Shown: positions 6,153 through 12,950, numbered from the stretch's first letter. The stretch is 14,541 nt of DNA from JAVBUZ01 sp031554725 (GCA_031554725.1 JAVBUZ010000219.1:1-14541); one strand, 5' to 3'. Numbers and translations are program-made. The notes: a model not told the origin generated them from the letters alone.

Positions 6153-8468
6153 TTATGATTTGCTTTTACTATATAGGACTCTAATGGAATTAAGAACACA
6201 TAACATGGCAACACCGCTGTCTGCAAAGACTGCAAACCACATAGAGGAGTAGCCCGCAAGACCAAGTATCATGACCATCACCTTAATAGCTAGGGCAAAA
6301 ACTACATTCTGCATAGCAATTCGCCCAGTTGCCTTAGCAATGCGAAGAGACTCTGGAATGGCTGACATGTGTGAGGTCATAAAAACTACGTCTGCAGCTT
6401 CAATAGCAGCATCAGCACCACTACCCATTGCAGCACCGACGTCGGCGCCTGCAAGAACAGGAGCATCGTTGATACCATCACCAACAAACATAACAGCTCC
6501 ATGCTTCGCGCGAATTTCTTTCAGCTTATCTAGTTTGTCTTGTGGCAAAAGCTTAGCATATACTTCGGAGATGCCAGCTTCTTTAGCAATTGCTTCGGCG
6601 CTAACGATAGAATCACCTGTGAGCATGGCTGTTGTTATTTTCTGACGCTTTAAAGAAGCAATCGCAGAAATAGAGTCATCTTTTAATGTGTCGGAAATTC
6701 TTAAGTGACCGATATAAACATCATTAAGAGCAAGTAATACTTCTGTTCCATAAGCATCATTATGATAAGCGGAGATATCAATTTTATGTTCTGACATTAA
6801 GCTTTCGTTACCACAGAGGATTGTGCCCTTGGAGACAACCGCTTTAATGCCATGACCAGAAAGTTCTTCTGTGGACAGTGCTTTTTCTACAGAAAGATTA
6901 CGAGCATAAACAGCTTCCATAATACTTGTGGCAATAGGGTGCGTGGAGGCGGCTTCACAAGAAGCAGCTAAAAGTAATAAGGATTCTTCAGCCTCTTTTT
7001 TATTTGCAAAAGATGCACTATATGCAGGAGTAGGAACGACCTCTTGAAGTATAAAGTTACCTTTGGTAATCGTTCCAGTTTTATCCATTACAACAGCCTG
7101 AATATTTTTTAAGGCTTCAATGGAAGAGCCACCCTTAAATAAGATTCCCTTTTTTGAACCAGCACCAATTCCAGAAAAGAAAGCCAAAGGTACGCTTAGA
7201 ACAAGAGCACAAGGGCAGCTAATAACAAGGAAGGTCAAAGCAGTATAAACCCATTTGCTCCAGTCTCCTGTAAGTAGGGAAGGAATAACAGCAGTACCAA
7301 GTGCAATAAGAACTACAATTGGTGTATATATACGGGCAAATTTTGTGATAAAGCGGTCAATCTTTGGCTTACTAGCAGCAGCATTTTCCACAGAATCTAG
7401 GATTCTGGAAACCATTGATTCTCCTAGAACCTTATCCACGCGCATCTTTAAAACACCAGAAGTATTTAAACAGCCTGAAATTACTTGGCTGCCAGAAGTA
7501 ACCGATACTGGAACGGGTTCGCCTGTAACAGGAGAGGTATCAATTCTACTTTTACCATCTACAACCGTGCCGTCTAGTGGAATGCGATCTCCAGGGCGAA
7601 CAAGAACGATGTCGCCAACATTTGCCTCCTCAGCGGGAATTACTCGGATATCATTTCCGGTAACGAAGTTTACGGTTTCAGGGCGTAAGTCCAAGGCATC
7701 CATAATTTGGCTACGGCTTCGAGATACAGCTTTGTGCTCAAACCATTCTCCAATGCGATAGAAGAGCATAACACCTACCGCTTCTTCAAACTGTCCAATG
7801 AAAAATGCACCAATGGTTGCAATACTCATTAAAAAGTTTTCATCAAAAATATTTCCTTTAAAGATATTTTTAACAGCGGTCCAAACAATTTCAGCGCCTA
7901 GCGCCACATATGCTAGGATAAACATAACATTAGAAAGTAAAGGAAATTTCTTTTCAAAAGCAAACCCTAAAATAAAGAAAAGAACACCAGTTAAAATGCT
8001 ATAAAGTTCTTTTTTTTCTTCTGACTCATGGTCATCATGAGAAGAAGCTTTGGCTACGGGACGTCCCTTTTGCAAGGTAACAATAACTTCGGATTCAATA
8101 GAAGCACATATCTCTTGCAATTTTGGAAGAAGGTCATCCTGATGGTCAGAGGCAACACGAAGCTGCTTTGTGGTAAAAGTAATACTTGCAAATTCGACTT
8201 CAGGTAGCTCGTTTATTTTTTTCTCCATTTTGGCCGCACAGTTTGCGCAGCCAAGATTTTCTAAAATATAAGTACACTGCCTAGCCTTTGTATGTGGCAT
8301 AGGGGAGCTAAGATGTGCATCCTGTATGTCACATGCATCTTCATGTTCATCGTGTTCGTGATGCTCATGAGAGTGGCAGCAATCATGCTCGTGTTCATCG
8401 TGTTCGTGATGTTCATGGGAATGGCATCCGCAGCTACATTCTTCTTTTTCTGTATGTTCATGACTCAT
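6153..8468 (-). CDS. P1B-type heavy-metal ATPase, Zn2+/Cd2+/Pb2+ exporter (CadA/ZntA-like), His-rich N-terminus
   Basis: A 771-residue membrane pump that exports divalent soft metals using ATP. Residues 1-60 are rich in His, Glu, Asp and Cys and contain a tandem 16-residue repeat. An HMA domain follows, with GCANC at 73-77. The actuator TGEP is at 315-318, the metal-channel CPC at 418-420, the phosphorylated aspartate D462 in DKTGT, the HP motif at 510-511, and the hinge GDGIND at 663-668. D750 in FADSGVAMLCVLNSIRVL matches the conserved transport aspartate of ZntA. CPC plus this aspartate points to the PIB-2 (Zn/Cd/Pb) class rather than Cu. ATG 8468 has a GAGGTAA ribosome site. Regulation is probably through the operator at 8522-8537. 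Confidence 0.95.
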   Translation of the reverse strand: MSHEHTEKEECSCGCHSHEHHEHDEHEHDCCHSHEHHEHDEHEDACDIQDAHLSSPMPHTKARQCTYILENLGCANCAAKMEKKINELPEVEFASITFTTKQLRVASDHQDDLLPKLQEICASIESEVIVTLQKGRPVAKASSHDDHESEEKKELYSILTGVLFFILGFAFEKKFPLLSNVMFILAYVALGAEIVWTAVKNIFKGNIFDENFLMSIATIGAFFIGQFEEAVGVMLFYRIGEWFEHKAVSRSRSQIMDALDLRPETVNFVTGNDIRVIPAEEANVGDIVLVRPGDRIPLDGTVVDGKSRIDTSPVTGEPVPVSVTSGSQVISGCLNTSGVLKMRVDKVLGESMVSRILDSVENAAASKPKIDRFITKFARIYTPIVVLIALGTAVIPSLLTGDWSKWVYTALTFLVISCPCALVLSVPLAFFSGIGAGSKKGILFKGGSSIEALKNIQAVVMDKTGTITKGNFILQEVVPTPAYSASFANKKEAEESLLLLAASCEAASTHPIATSIMEAVYARNLSVEKALSTEELSGHGIKAVVSKGTILCGNESLMSEHKIDISAYHNDAYGTEVLLALNDVYIGHLRISDTLKDDSISAIASLKRQKITTAMLTGDSIVSAEAIAKEAGISEVYAKLLPQDKLDKLKEIRAKHGAVMFVGDGINDAPVLAGADVGAAMGSGADAAIEAADVVFMTSHMSAIPESLRIAKATGRIAMQNVVFALAIKVMVMILGLAGYSSMWFAVFADSGVAMLCVLNSIRVLYSKSKS
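8344..8439 (-). repeat. Tandem 48-bp repeat encoding the His-rich segment
   Basis: Two adjacent copies of a 48-bp unit (16 codons, beginning CHSHEHHEHDEHE) lie in the 5' end of the ATPase gene. They differ at a few bases and stay in frame. This suggests recent duplication and possible length variation between strains, which would change metal-buffering capacity at the cytoplasmic N-terminus. Confidence 0.85.
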
Positions 8469-8521
8469 AATATTACCTCGCTTATTTTATATTTTGTAAG
8501 ATATATTTTTAAAAATAACAA

Positions 8522-8572
8522 ATGAATGATTGTTCATATATTAATATAACCATATAGATATAAGAATGTCAA
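8522..8572 (-). promoter_or_regulatory. ATPase promoter with SmtB/ArsR-type operator
   Basis: On the minus strand TTGACA (8572-8567), an 18-bp spacer and TATATT (8548-8543) form a promoter. The predicted start site lies on the dyad ATGAA-N6-TTCAT at 8522-8537. TGAA-N6-TTCA is the core pattern of SmtB/CzrA-type operators. The repressor at 5747-6100 is the obvious candidate to bind it. Confidence 0.7.
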
Positions 8573-8606
8573 TAGAAAATATATATTTATTATTTGCAGA
8601 TAACCT

Positions 8607-8612
8607 TATAAT
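8607..8612 (+). promoter_or_regulatory. Likely -10 box (TATAAT) for the CD3324-family gene
   Basis: A perfect TATAAT stands alone; the -35 position (8584-8589) is AT-rich and poor. Transcription would begin near 8619 and run through the leader ORF at 8670. It is divergent from the ATPase promoter. Confidence 0.4.
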
Positions 8613-8669
8613 AGGGTATGCTGAGTTAAGAGTTAATACACTTGTTAAAATGCATTAGGAGGAAATTAT

Positions 8670-8696
8670 ATGAGACGATATGTTTTTAATGTATAG
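8670..8696 (+). CDS. 8-codon leader peptide MRRYVFNV
   Basis: A very short ORF with a near-perfect ribosome site (AGGAGGAA at 8657-8664, 5 nt from ATG) and a TAG stop. The stop codon opens the first arm of the hairpin 8695-8747. No ORF this small would normally be called. The support is the strong Shine-Dalgarno, the position in the leader of the next gene, and the same design upstream of the DUF1062 gene (10442-10468, also 8 codons ending in TAG). Its likely role is as a ribosome-sensing leader peptide that controls folding of the downstream RNA, as in erm or cat attenuation; this is inference. Confidence 0.6.
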   Translation: MRRYVFNV

Positions 8697-8793
8697 CAGT
8701 GGCTATGCATTGATGTTTATTTAAATAGTTATGTTATAGCCGTTGCTTTCCCTAAGAAAGAAAACTTTAGGAGGCAAAGGTATGAAAGGCTAT
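8695..8793 (+). promoter_or_regulatory. Translation attenuator with competing hairpins (CD3324-family gene)
   Basis: Fold A pairs 8695-8706 (AGCAGTGGCTAT) with 8736-8747 (ATAGCCGTTGCT): 12 bp, two of them wobbles. Fold B reuses the second arm: ATAGCC (8736-8741) pairs with GGCTAT (8788-8793) in the coding start, TTGC (8743-8746) with GCAA (8774-8777), and CCTAAG (8751-8756) with CTTTAGG (8765-8771). Fold B buries the AGGAGG at 8769-8774. The two folds exclude each other. A ribosome held at the leader stop would cover arm one and favour B. No U-tract follows, so control would be translational. Confidence 0.6.
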
Positions 8794-9060
8794 AGGAGAG
8801 CAACCCAGGTGTTGCCCCAAGAAATAATCGCACTAATTCAAGAATATGTGGATGGAGAATGTATCTATATCCCAAGAATAGACGGAAAACGTAAAGAGTG
8901 GGGATGCGAAACACAGATAAGACAGGAGCTATCACTTAGAAATGAACAAATCTATAGTAACTACCTAAATGGAATGAAAACAGACCAATTAGCAAGGTTA
9001 CACTGCTTATCAGAAAAAAGCATCCAACGTATTGTAAAACAAATGAAAAGTATTGCATAA
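8782..9060 (+). CDS. CD3324-family (Mor-activator-like) small DNA-binding protein
   Basis: A 92-residue protein matching what I know as the CD3324 family, common in Clostridia. Its features are the N-terminal YRRATQVLPQEIIALIQEYVDGECIYIPR, then WG, then RNEQIYSNYLNGMKTDQLARLHCLSEKSIQRIVKQMK, a helix-turn-helix of the kind seen in Mor/C phage-type activators. I choose ATG 8782, which has AGGAGG 7 nt upstream. An upstream TTG at 8743 would add residues encoded by the attenuator stem and is unlikely. It probably regulates transcription, but its target is unknown. It is preceded by a leader ORF and a switchable hairpin, and followed directly by a terminator. Confidence 0.82.
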   Translation: MKGYRRATQVLPQEIIALIQEYVDGECIYIPRIDGKRKEWGCETQIRQELSLRNEQIYSNYLNGMKTDQLARLHCLSEKSIQRIVKQMKSIA

Positions 9061-9101
9061 AAAAGCGCCTCCCTTCGCCATTTGAAGAGAGGCGTTTTTG
9101 A
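9059..9101 (+). terminator. Terminator of the CD3324-family gene
   Basis: CGCCTC pairs with GAGGCG, and inside it CTTC with GAAG, around a GCCATTT loop, followed by TTTTT. It overlaps the end of the gene's stop codon and ends just before copy 3 of the hairpin element. Confidence 0.85.
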
Positions 9102-9106
9102 GATAT

Positions 9107-9281
9107 GAATTTAATACTTACAACTAAGAAATTTAATTGCCTTTTATGATGGGATGTTTGAATTCGTTGGTACTTAAGCCTAGTACCATCAGGCTTTATG
9201 TACCATTACGAATTCATCCAAGCGAGAGCGTGCCCGGCATAAAAGAACAATTGAAATTTCTTAGTAGAAAGCTTTAAATTC
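9107..9281 (-). repeat. Structured 3'-end hairpin element, copy 3
   Basis: Read on the minus strand, this directly follows the Tim44-like gene. GAATTTAA (9107-9114) pairs with TTAAATTC (9274-9281), which contains the stop codon (9274-9276). CTAAGAAATTT and the next 20 bp then pair almost completely with the arm at 9230-9263. The conserved loop reads CACGCTCTCGCTTGG. The next helix is TGAATTCG/CGAATTCA. The tip 9168-9205 keeps TGGTAC/GTACCA and the ATA/AA loop, but its inner helix is AAGCCTG/TAGGCTT instead of AAATCTG/CAGATTT, with two compensatory pair changes. The 7-nt loop is ATGGTAC. Confidence 0.85.
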
Positions 9282-10275
9282 TTTTACCCCTAAATTCAAA
9301 CAGAACCCAATTATACTCATCGGTTGTAACAATGCTATCACAATAAGGGCACTTGCTATAAGCAGTGCTTGGAAGTGGTGCACCACAGTTAGGGCAATTA
9401 AGTGCTTTTGCTTCGTCAGTTGGACTTTCTGTCTTTACTTTTAAAGAGCGAGAGAAGGTCATGTGATATTCCATAGTCCAAAGGGTATGATCGTCTCCCA
9501 AAATAATCTGACCAGTAGCTTCATTTTCTTGGTAATCAATCATTCTAGCAACTAGATATACCGTGATGGATTCATAATCGTTATCTATCTTATAATTTTC
9601 TAGATAGGTATCAAGGATGCTGATGCAATTCAAATGATTTATAATGCCCTCGGAAATTTTACGTTGTACTTGAGAGTCAGTTTGTTCATAAAGATTCTGA
9701 TGTAGTACGCCACGAACAGGAGATAGGTCACGATTACACCAAGCGAGCTGAATATCCATATATACCTTACTTGCAAAGGAAATAAAGCTTTTGGAATCAA
9801 AATTAGGATCAAGCCTTTGGATGTATGAAGCAATCTCTGCAGTTCGATTCATTGGCTTATATGGTGGAGTTGGATAAAAGGTTCTATTGGTGTTACTTTG
9901 TGGGCTGTTTTTCTTGGCTTTTTTTAGTAAACTAACCGTTGCATATAGGATAACTACGACAACAAACACCTGCACAAGATAAGAGAAGACGGAAGAGTCA
10001 TAACCATAGCCACCATAGCTGCTATATCCGCCACCATAATAATATCCATCATCATAATAATCATAGCCATAGTCATCATCATCATCGTAATAATCATAGC
10101 TGTCGTAACTATCATAGCTGTAACTGTCATAGCTATAACTATCATAACTTCCATAATCGTTATAATCACCAAAGCCAGCAAAGACAGCTAGTTTATCAGA
10201 TAGAAGTCCCAAAGTGATAAATACAGCTAAAAGCGTTGCACATAAAATATATAATGGTTTCTTCATTTTTTTCAT
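9274..10275 (-). CDS. Membrane protein with Tyr/Asp-rich segment, Tim44-like domain and C-terminal zinc ribbon
   Basis: A 333-residue protein. Residues 1-32 form a signal or anchor helix (MKKPLYILCATLLAVFITLGLL). Residues 35-95 are almost pure Y, D, S and G. A second helix runs from about 96 to 117 (FSYLVQVFVVVVILYATVSLL). Residues 150-282 look like a Tim44-like (NTF2-fold) domain (FISFASKVYMDIQLAWCNRDL onward). A zinc ribbon closes the protein: C294-x2-C297 and C309-x2-C312. With two helices the C-terminal domains would be cytoplasmic and the YD-rich part outside. ATG 10275 has AGGTGAG 7 nt upstream; the in-frame GTG at 10287 would itself be part of that site, so I reject it. Function is unknown. 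Confidence 0.75.
   Translation of the reverse strand: MKKMKKPLYILCATLLAVFITLGLLSDKLAVFAGFGDYNDYGSYDSYSYDSYSYDSYDSYDYYDDDDDYGYDYYDDGYYYGGGYSSYGGYGYDSSVFSYLVQVFVVVVILYATVSLLKKAKKNSPQSNTNRTFYPTPPYKPMNRTAEIASYIQRLDPNFDSKSFISFASKVYMDIQLAWCNRDLSPVRGVLHQNLYEQTDSQVQRKISEGIINHLNCISILDTYLENYKIDNDYESITVYLVARMIDYQENEATGQIILGDDHTLWTMEYHMTFSRSLKVKTESPTDEAKALNCPNCGAPLPSTAYSKCPYCDSIVTTDEYNWVLFEFRGKRI
10053..10157 (-). repeat. Short-period repeat encoding the Tyr/Asp/Ser-rich segment
   Basis: Units of about 9-15 bp built from TCATAGCTG, TAACTATCA and CATCATCA repeat through the stretch and encode YDSYDSY and DDDDD tracts. Slippage here could change the length of the extracellular segment. Confidence 0.6.
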
Positions 10276-10308
10276 TAGAGTTCTCACCTATCTTTCTATT
10301 TGAGATAA

Positions 10309-10337
10309 ATTATAACATTTATACAAAGCATAGACAA
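10309..10337 (-). promoter_or_regulatory. Promoter of the Tim44-like gene
   Basis: On the minus strand TTGTCT (10337-10332), a 17-bp spacer and a perfect TATAAT (10314-10309) lie about 33 bp upstream of the chosen ATG. Confidence 0.65.
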
Positions 10338-10387
10338 GAAAAGAGATGCATCCTCATTCATTTTTTGAAAAAAACTTGAGGTGGCAT

Positions 10388-10417
10388 TTGAGGAATAAGA
10401 AAGCTATCCTATATAAA
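10388..10417 (+). promoter_or_regulatory. Possible promoter of the DUF1062 leader
   Basis: TTGAGG (10388-10393), an 18-bp spacer and TATAAA (10412-10417). Transcription would begin only a few nucleotides before the leader's ribosome site, so another promoter slightly upstream cannot be excluded. Confidence 0.4.
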
Positions 10418-10441
10418 TAATGAAACAAGGAGGAAGCTTTT

Positions 10442-10468
10442 ATGTGTACACCCTTTTATTTTGCATAG
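10442..10468 (+). CDS. 8-codon leader peptide MCTPFYFA
   Basis: A very short ORF with a perfect AAGGAGG (10427-10433) 8 nt before ATG, ending in TAG. The last base of the stop codon begins the hairpin arm 10468-10477. Length, stop codon and the following CAGnGGCTAT match the leader at 8670-8696, although the peptide sequence differs. Its likely role is a ribosome-sensing leader peptide; that is inference from layout. Confidence 0.6.
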   Translation: MCTPFYFA

Positions 10469-10542
10469 CAGGGGCTATTGCAAATAGGAAAGTAGTAGCC
10501 TTTGCATAATCCATTTATATATAGGAGATGCAAAATGAGCTA
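10459..10542 (+). promoter_or_regulatory. Translation attenuator with competing hairpins (DUF1062 gene)
   Basis: Fold A pairs 10468-10477 (GCAGGGGCTA) with 10496-10505 (TAGCCTTTGC): 10 bp, two of them wobbles. Fold B re-pairs that second arm with the start of the main gene: TTTGCAT (10501-10507) with ATGCAAA (10528-10534) and TAGC (10496-10499) with GCTA (10539-10542). This traps the ATG in an internal loop beside the ribosome site. A third option pairs TTTTGCAT of the leader ORF (10459-10466) with ATGCAAAA (10528-10535), which a translating ribosome would break. Confidence 0.58.
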
Positions 10543-11149
10543 TTTAATGAAAATAGAATATGAGATTGTCCCAGTAGGTTCTTATAAAGTAATGCATAAT
10601 TGTTCTGGTTGTGGAAGAAAAACTACTTTTATAAATACAGGAAAGTTTCGGATAAATGCCAATGGTGGCAAATTAGATGTTTGGCTAATTTATCAGTGTG
10701 AAAAATGTAAACATACCTACAACTTAACTATTTTTGAACGAGTAAAGCCAGAAAGTCTACCAAAAGAAGAATACAAGAGCTTCTTGGCAAATGATGAAGA
10801 ACTAGCATTAAAATATGGAACGAATAAGGCCATGTTTACGAGAAATAAGGCAGAGGTGGACTTGCAAAATATAGAGTATTCTATAAAGAAAAAGTCTGCT
10901 GTTACCAGCCAGATATTATCAACACCAAGAAAGCTAGAGATTGTAGTATATAATCCATATGGGATGAAAATAAGGACAGATAAAATGCTAGCAGATATAT
11001 TAGACCTGTCTAGAAATAGGGCAAAGGAAATAATGGATGGTGAGGGCACTATGGTAGAAATGATAGGTGCTATGGTGAAGCTAAGTAATATTATAGAAAA
11101 TGACTTGGAGAAACATGTTTATTTGGAAGAACTAGAGAAAGAGTATTAA
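10535..11149 (+). CDS. DUF1062-family protein with N-terminal zinc-finger cysteines
   Basis: A 204-residue protein that I recognise as DUF1062, an uncharacterised Firmicutes family. The N-terminal half carries NCSGCGRK (CxxC) and YQCEKCKHTYNL (CxxC) about 40 residues apart, likely one zinc ribbon. The C-terminal half is helical and ends in a segment resembling an HTH or S4-like fold (RTDKMLADILDLSRNRAKEIMDGEGTM), compatible with nucleic-acid binding. I choose ATG 10535, with AGGAG 7 nt upstream; an earlier in-frame ATG at 10502 falls in the attenuator stem and lacks a ribosome site. The leader arrangement resembles that of genes controlled by ribosome stalling, which hints at, but does not prove, a role related to translation stress. 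Confidence 0.8.
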   Translation: MSYLMKIEYEIVPVGSYKVMHNCSGCGRKTTFINTGKFRINANGGKLDVWLIYQCEKCKHTYNLTIFERVKPESLPKEEYKSFLANDEELALKYGTNKAMFTRNKAEVDLQNIEYSIKKKSAVTSQILSTPRKLEIVVYNPYGMKIRTDKMLADILDLSRNRAKEIMDGEGTMVEMIGAMVKLSNIIENDLEKHVYLEELEKEY

Positions 11150-11156
11150 TAATAGT

Positions 11157-11194
11157 TGAAGGAGAGTTGAAAAGCAACTCTCCTTCAGTCTTTA
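11157..11194 (+). terminator. Terminator after the DUF1062 gene
   Basis: TGAAGGAGAGTTG (11157-11169) pairs perfectly with CAACTCTCCTTCA (11175-11187) around AAAAG, followed by a weak T-run (GTCTTT). It may also help terminate the facing blaR1-like transcript. Confidence 0.75.
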
Positions 11195-11209
11195 TATAAA
11201 GGTTTTATT

Positions 11210-12340
11210 TTAGTGAATGGGTATGGGGTCTTCAAACAGGTCAGGATTCGACATATTAACCATAAAATTTCCGTCTACATATAAATCATAGGTTCCATCT
11301 TCTAATTGGATAAAATAGGCATTTTCCTTAGTGATGAGAAAGTACTCTTTCACCTCATCTGATGTACCATAAGGTGCTATGGTAAAGAACGTAGGGATGA
11401 CTAAGATACACAAGGTTAGGAAAAGAGTCACACCATAACTTATTAAAGCAGAAGACTTCGTATTAGTGAAGTTCATATCGGTAATAACAATCTTTATTCG
11501 TTTAGAAATAGAGGAAGTGCTATCACCGTTAAAGGCAGCTAAAAATTTAGTGTCATTGGTGGAGTCTTGTAGCTTGGCAACTTTAAGTAAACATTCCAAA
11601 TAGCAGAGCTTATCAAAATGTTCATACTGTCTTGAAACCCTTATATCAACATTAATTTCAAGTAAAGTAGATATTTGATTTTTGATTATGTAATACAGTG
11701 GATTCCACCAATATATAGCATGAAATATCTCGAAGAAAAATTTGATATATAAATCACCTTGGTAATAATGGGCGATTTCGTGAGCCAAAACATATTCCAA
11801 GTCTGCTTCTGCTAAAGAAATTTGGGGGATGATAATATAAGGCTTTCGAATACCAAACACCAGAGGGGTAGTAACTAAGTCCGTAGTAACTAAATGAAAG
11901 TGAACTGGTTTTTTATATCTTGTTAATATATGATCAACAAGTCCTTGTGTTTTTGGATCTTCAAAAGGTGCTAATCCATGTATCATTCGAAAGAGTAGGA
12001 AGTAGGAATAAATCAGTTTAAAAAAACAATACAAGCTACCTAAGATCCACACATAGGTAAAAATTGTGAAGAGACTAAAGGAGATTTCCCCAAAGGAAAA
12101 TATGTTTTTATATAGAAACAAAAATATGGTGGGTAATATCTCAGTTACGCGAATTATATGCACGGCTGGTAGGTCTAAAGGAATAAAAAGCCGAAGACCA
12201 ATAATGATTAAGCAGATTAGAAAAAAACGATGGTTCTTAACAACTAGCTTAGGATTATTGTTTAAAATGAATTGAATACAAGTTAAAGCAACACAGCTTA
12301 ATAGTGAGATAAAGATTAGTGTGGTAAAAATGGCACTCAT
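11210..12340 (-). CDS. BlaR1/MecR1-like M56 membrane metallopeptidase without a penicillin-binding sensor
   Basis: A 376-residue integral membrane protein. Helices at about 1-26, 38-58, 86-118 and 300-320 frame a cytoplasmic zinc-protease domain with H187-E-I-A-H191 and a downstream EINVD helix. The preceding TTPLVFGIRKPYIIIP is typical of family M56. BlaR1-type proteins sense a signal outside and trigger cleavage of the BlaI repressor. Here only about 50 residues follow the last helix (YFIQLEDGTYDLYVDG region), so the beta-lactam-binding domain (about 250 residues) is missing and the signal must differ. ATG 12340 has AGGAGG 7 nt upstream. The in-frame ATG at 12376 lies inside blaI and is rejected. 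The gap to blaI is 14 bp. Confidence 0.85.
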   Translation of the reverse strand: MSAIFTTLIFISLLSCVALTCIQFILNNNPKLVVKNHRFFLICLIIIGLRLFIPLDLPAVHIIRVTEILPTIFLFLYKNIFSFGEISFSLFTIFTYVWILGSLYCFFKLIYSYFLLFRMIHGLAPFEDPKTQGLVDHILTRYKKPVHFHLVTTDLVTTPLVFGIRKPYIIIPQISLAEADLEYVLAHEIAHYYQGDLYIKFFFEIFHAIYWWNPLYYIIKNQISTLLEINVDIRVSRQYEHFDKLCYLECLLKVAKLQDSTNDTKFLAAFNGDSTSSISKRIKIVITDMNFTNTKSSALISYGVTLFLTLCILVIPTFFTIAPYGTSDEVKEYFLITKENAYFIQLEDGTYDLYVDGNFMVNMSNPDLFEDPIPIH

Positions 12341-12354
12341 GGTCATCCCTCCTC

Positions 12355-12816
12355 TTAAATGGTCGTATTGTCGCATTTATCTGCGGCTAATTCTTTCTTT
12401 TTTTCTTTAATCATCTGTTCCAAATCATCTAATTCATTAAGAACCTTTTGGGTATCCTTCTCCTGCCCAAGTAGAGCTGAAACGAAGTGGGAGGTGGAGA
12501 TATCTGTATGAATGATACTTTTAAAAGACGCAACGATTTTGCGCATATCATAATTTTTGGCAGAAATGGTTGGTCTATAGCTACGACATAAAACCTTGCC
12601 ACTAAAGATAATTTCATCTACTTCAATGGCATTTTTGCTTTGTAATTTATTAAGTACCGTATGCACAGTGCTAATAGAAATGTTTGAAATATTGACAATT
12701 TCTGAAGCTGTTAGTGGCTTGCCAGACTGCCAAAAAATTTTCATAACATCTAGTTCTCTTTTTGATAATGTAATATTGATTTCCAAAGTTAAACACTCCT
12801 CTCTATTTATAGACAT
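12355..12816 (-). CDS. BlaI/MecI-family winged-helix repressor
   Basis: A 153-residue repressor. The DNA-binding domain shows the family pattern: ITLSKRELDVMKIFWQSGKPLTASEIV, then ISISTVHTVLNKLQSKNAIEVDE (recognition helix and wing region). The C-terminal part is a helical dimer module with a charged tail (EQMIKEKKKELAADK). In the family, M56 protease activation cleaves the repressor and derepresses both genes. ATG 12816 has TAGAGG 5 nt upstream. A TTG at 12786 with GAGAGGAG upstream would give a protein beginning just before ITLSKREL, closer to the usual family start, and is a real alternative. It is the first gene of the pair; dyads in its promoter suggest autoregulation. Confidence 0.87.
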   Translation of the reverse strand: MSINREECLTLEINITLSKRELDVMKIFWQSGKPLTASEIVNISNISISTVHTVLNKLQSKNAIEVDEIIFSGKVLCRSYRPTISAKNYDMRKIVASFKSIIHTDISTSHFVSALLGQEKDTQKVLNELDDLEQMIKEKKKELAADKCDNTTI

Positions 12817-12864
12817 TTTAACCTCTATATTAAAAAAAGTAAACAATAGAAGTTGCATAACATA

Positions 12865-12893
12865 AAGATATAGATTGACAATAAATATTACAA
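12865..12893 (-). promoter_or_regulatory. Promoter of the blaI-blaR1-like operon
   Basis: On the minus strand TTGTAA (12893-12888), a 17-bp spacer and TATCTT (12870-12865). The -35 box lies within a BlaI-like half-dyad. Confidence 0.5.
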
Positions 12894-12950
12894 ATGATAA
12901 GTTAATATTACAAAAATATTGTCGAAAAATGTAATGTATATTTTTGTAAG
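12887..12950. promoter_or_regulatory. BlaI-type operator candidates
   Basis: ATTACAAATGATAA (12887-12900) resembles the TACA/TGTA dyad of BlaI/MecI operators and covers the -35 box. Further on, ATTACA (12907-12912) faces TGTAAT (12930-12935), and TTACAAAAATA (12908-12918) has a perfect inverted partner, TATTTTTGTAA, ending near 12949. This cluster of TTACA/TGTAA elements fits repressor binding at several sites. Confidence 0.5.

Noticed and set aside
7255..7761. 168-aa plus-strand open frame inside the metal ATPase gene
   Set aside because: It is the antisense of conserved ATPase motifs, with no ribosome site or family resemblance.
12355..12376. Overlap of blaR1 into blaI through an upstream ATG at 12376
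   Set aside because: The AGGAGG lies just before 12340, so the real start gives no overlap, and the extra 12 residues are unlike M56 N-termini.
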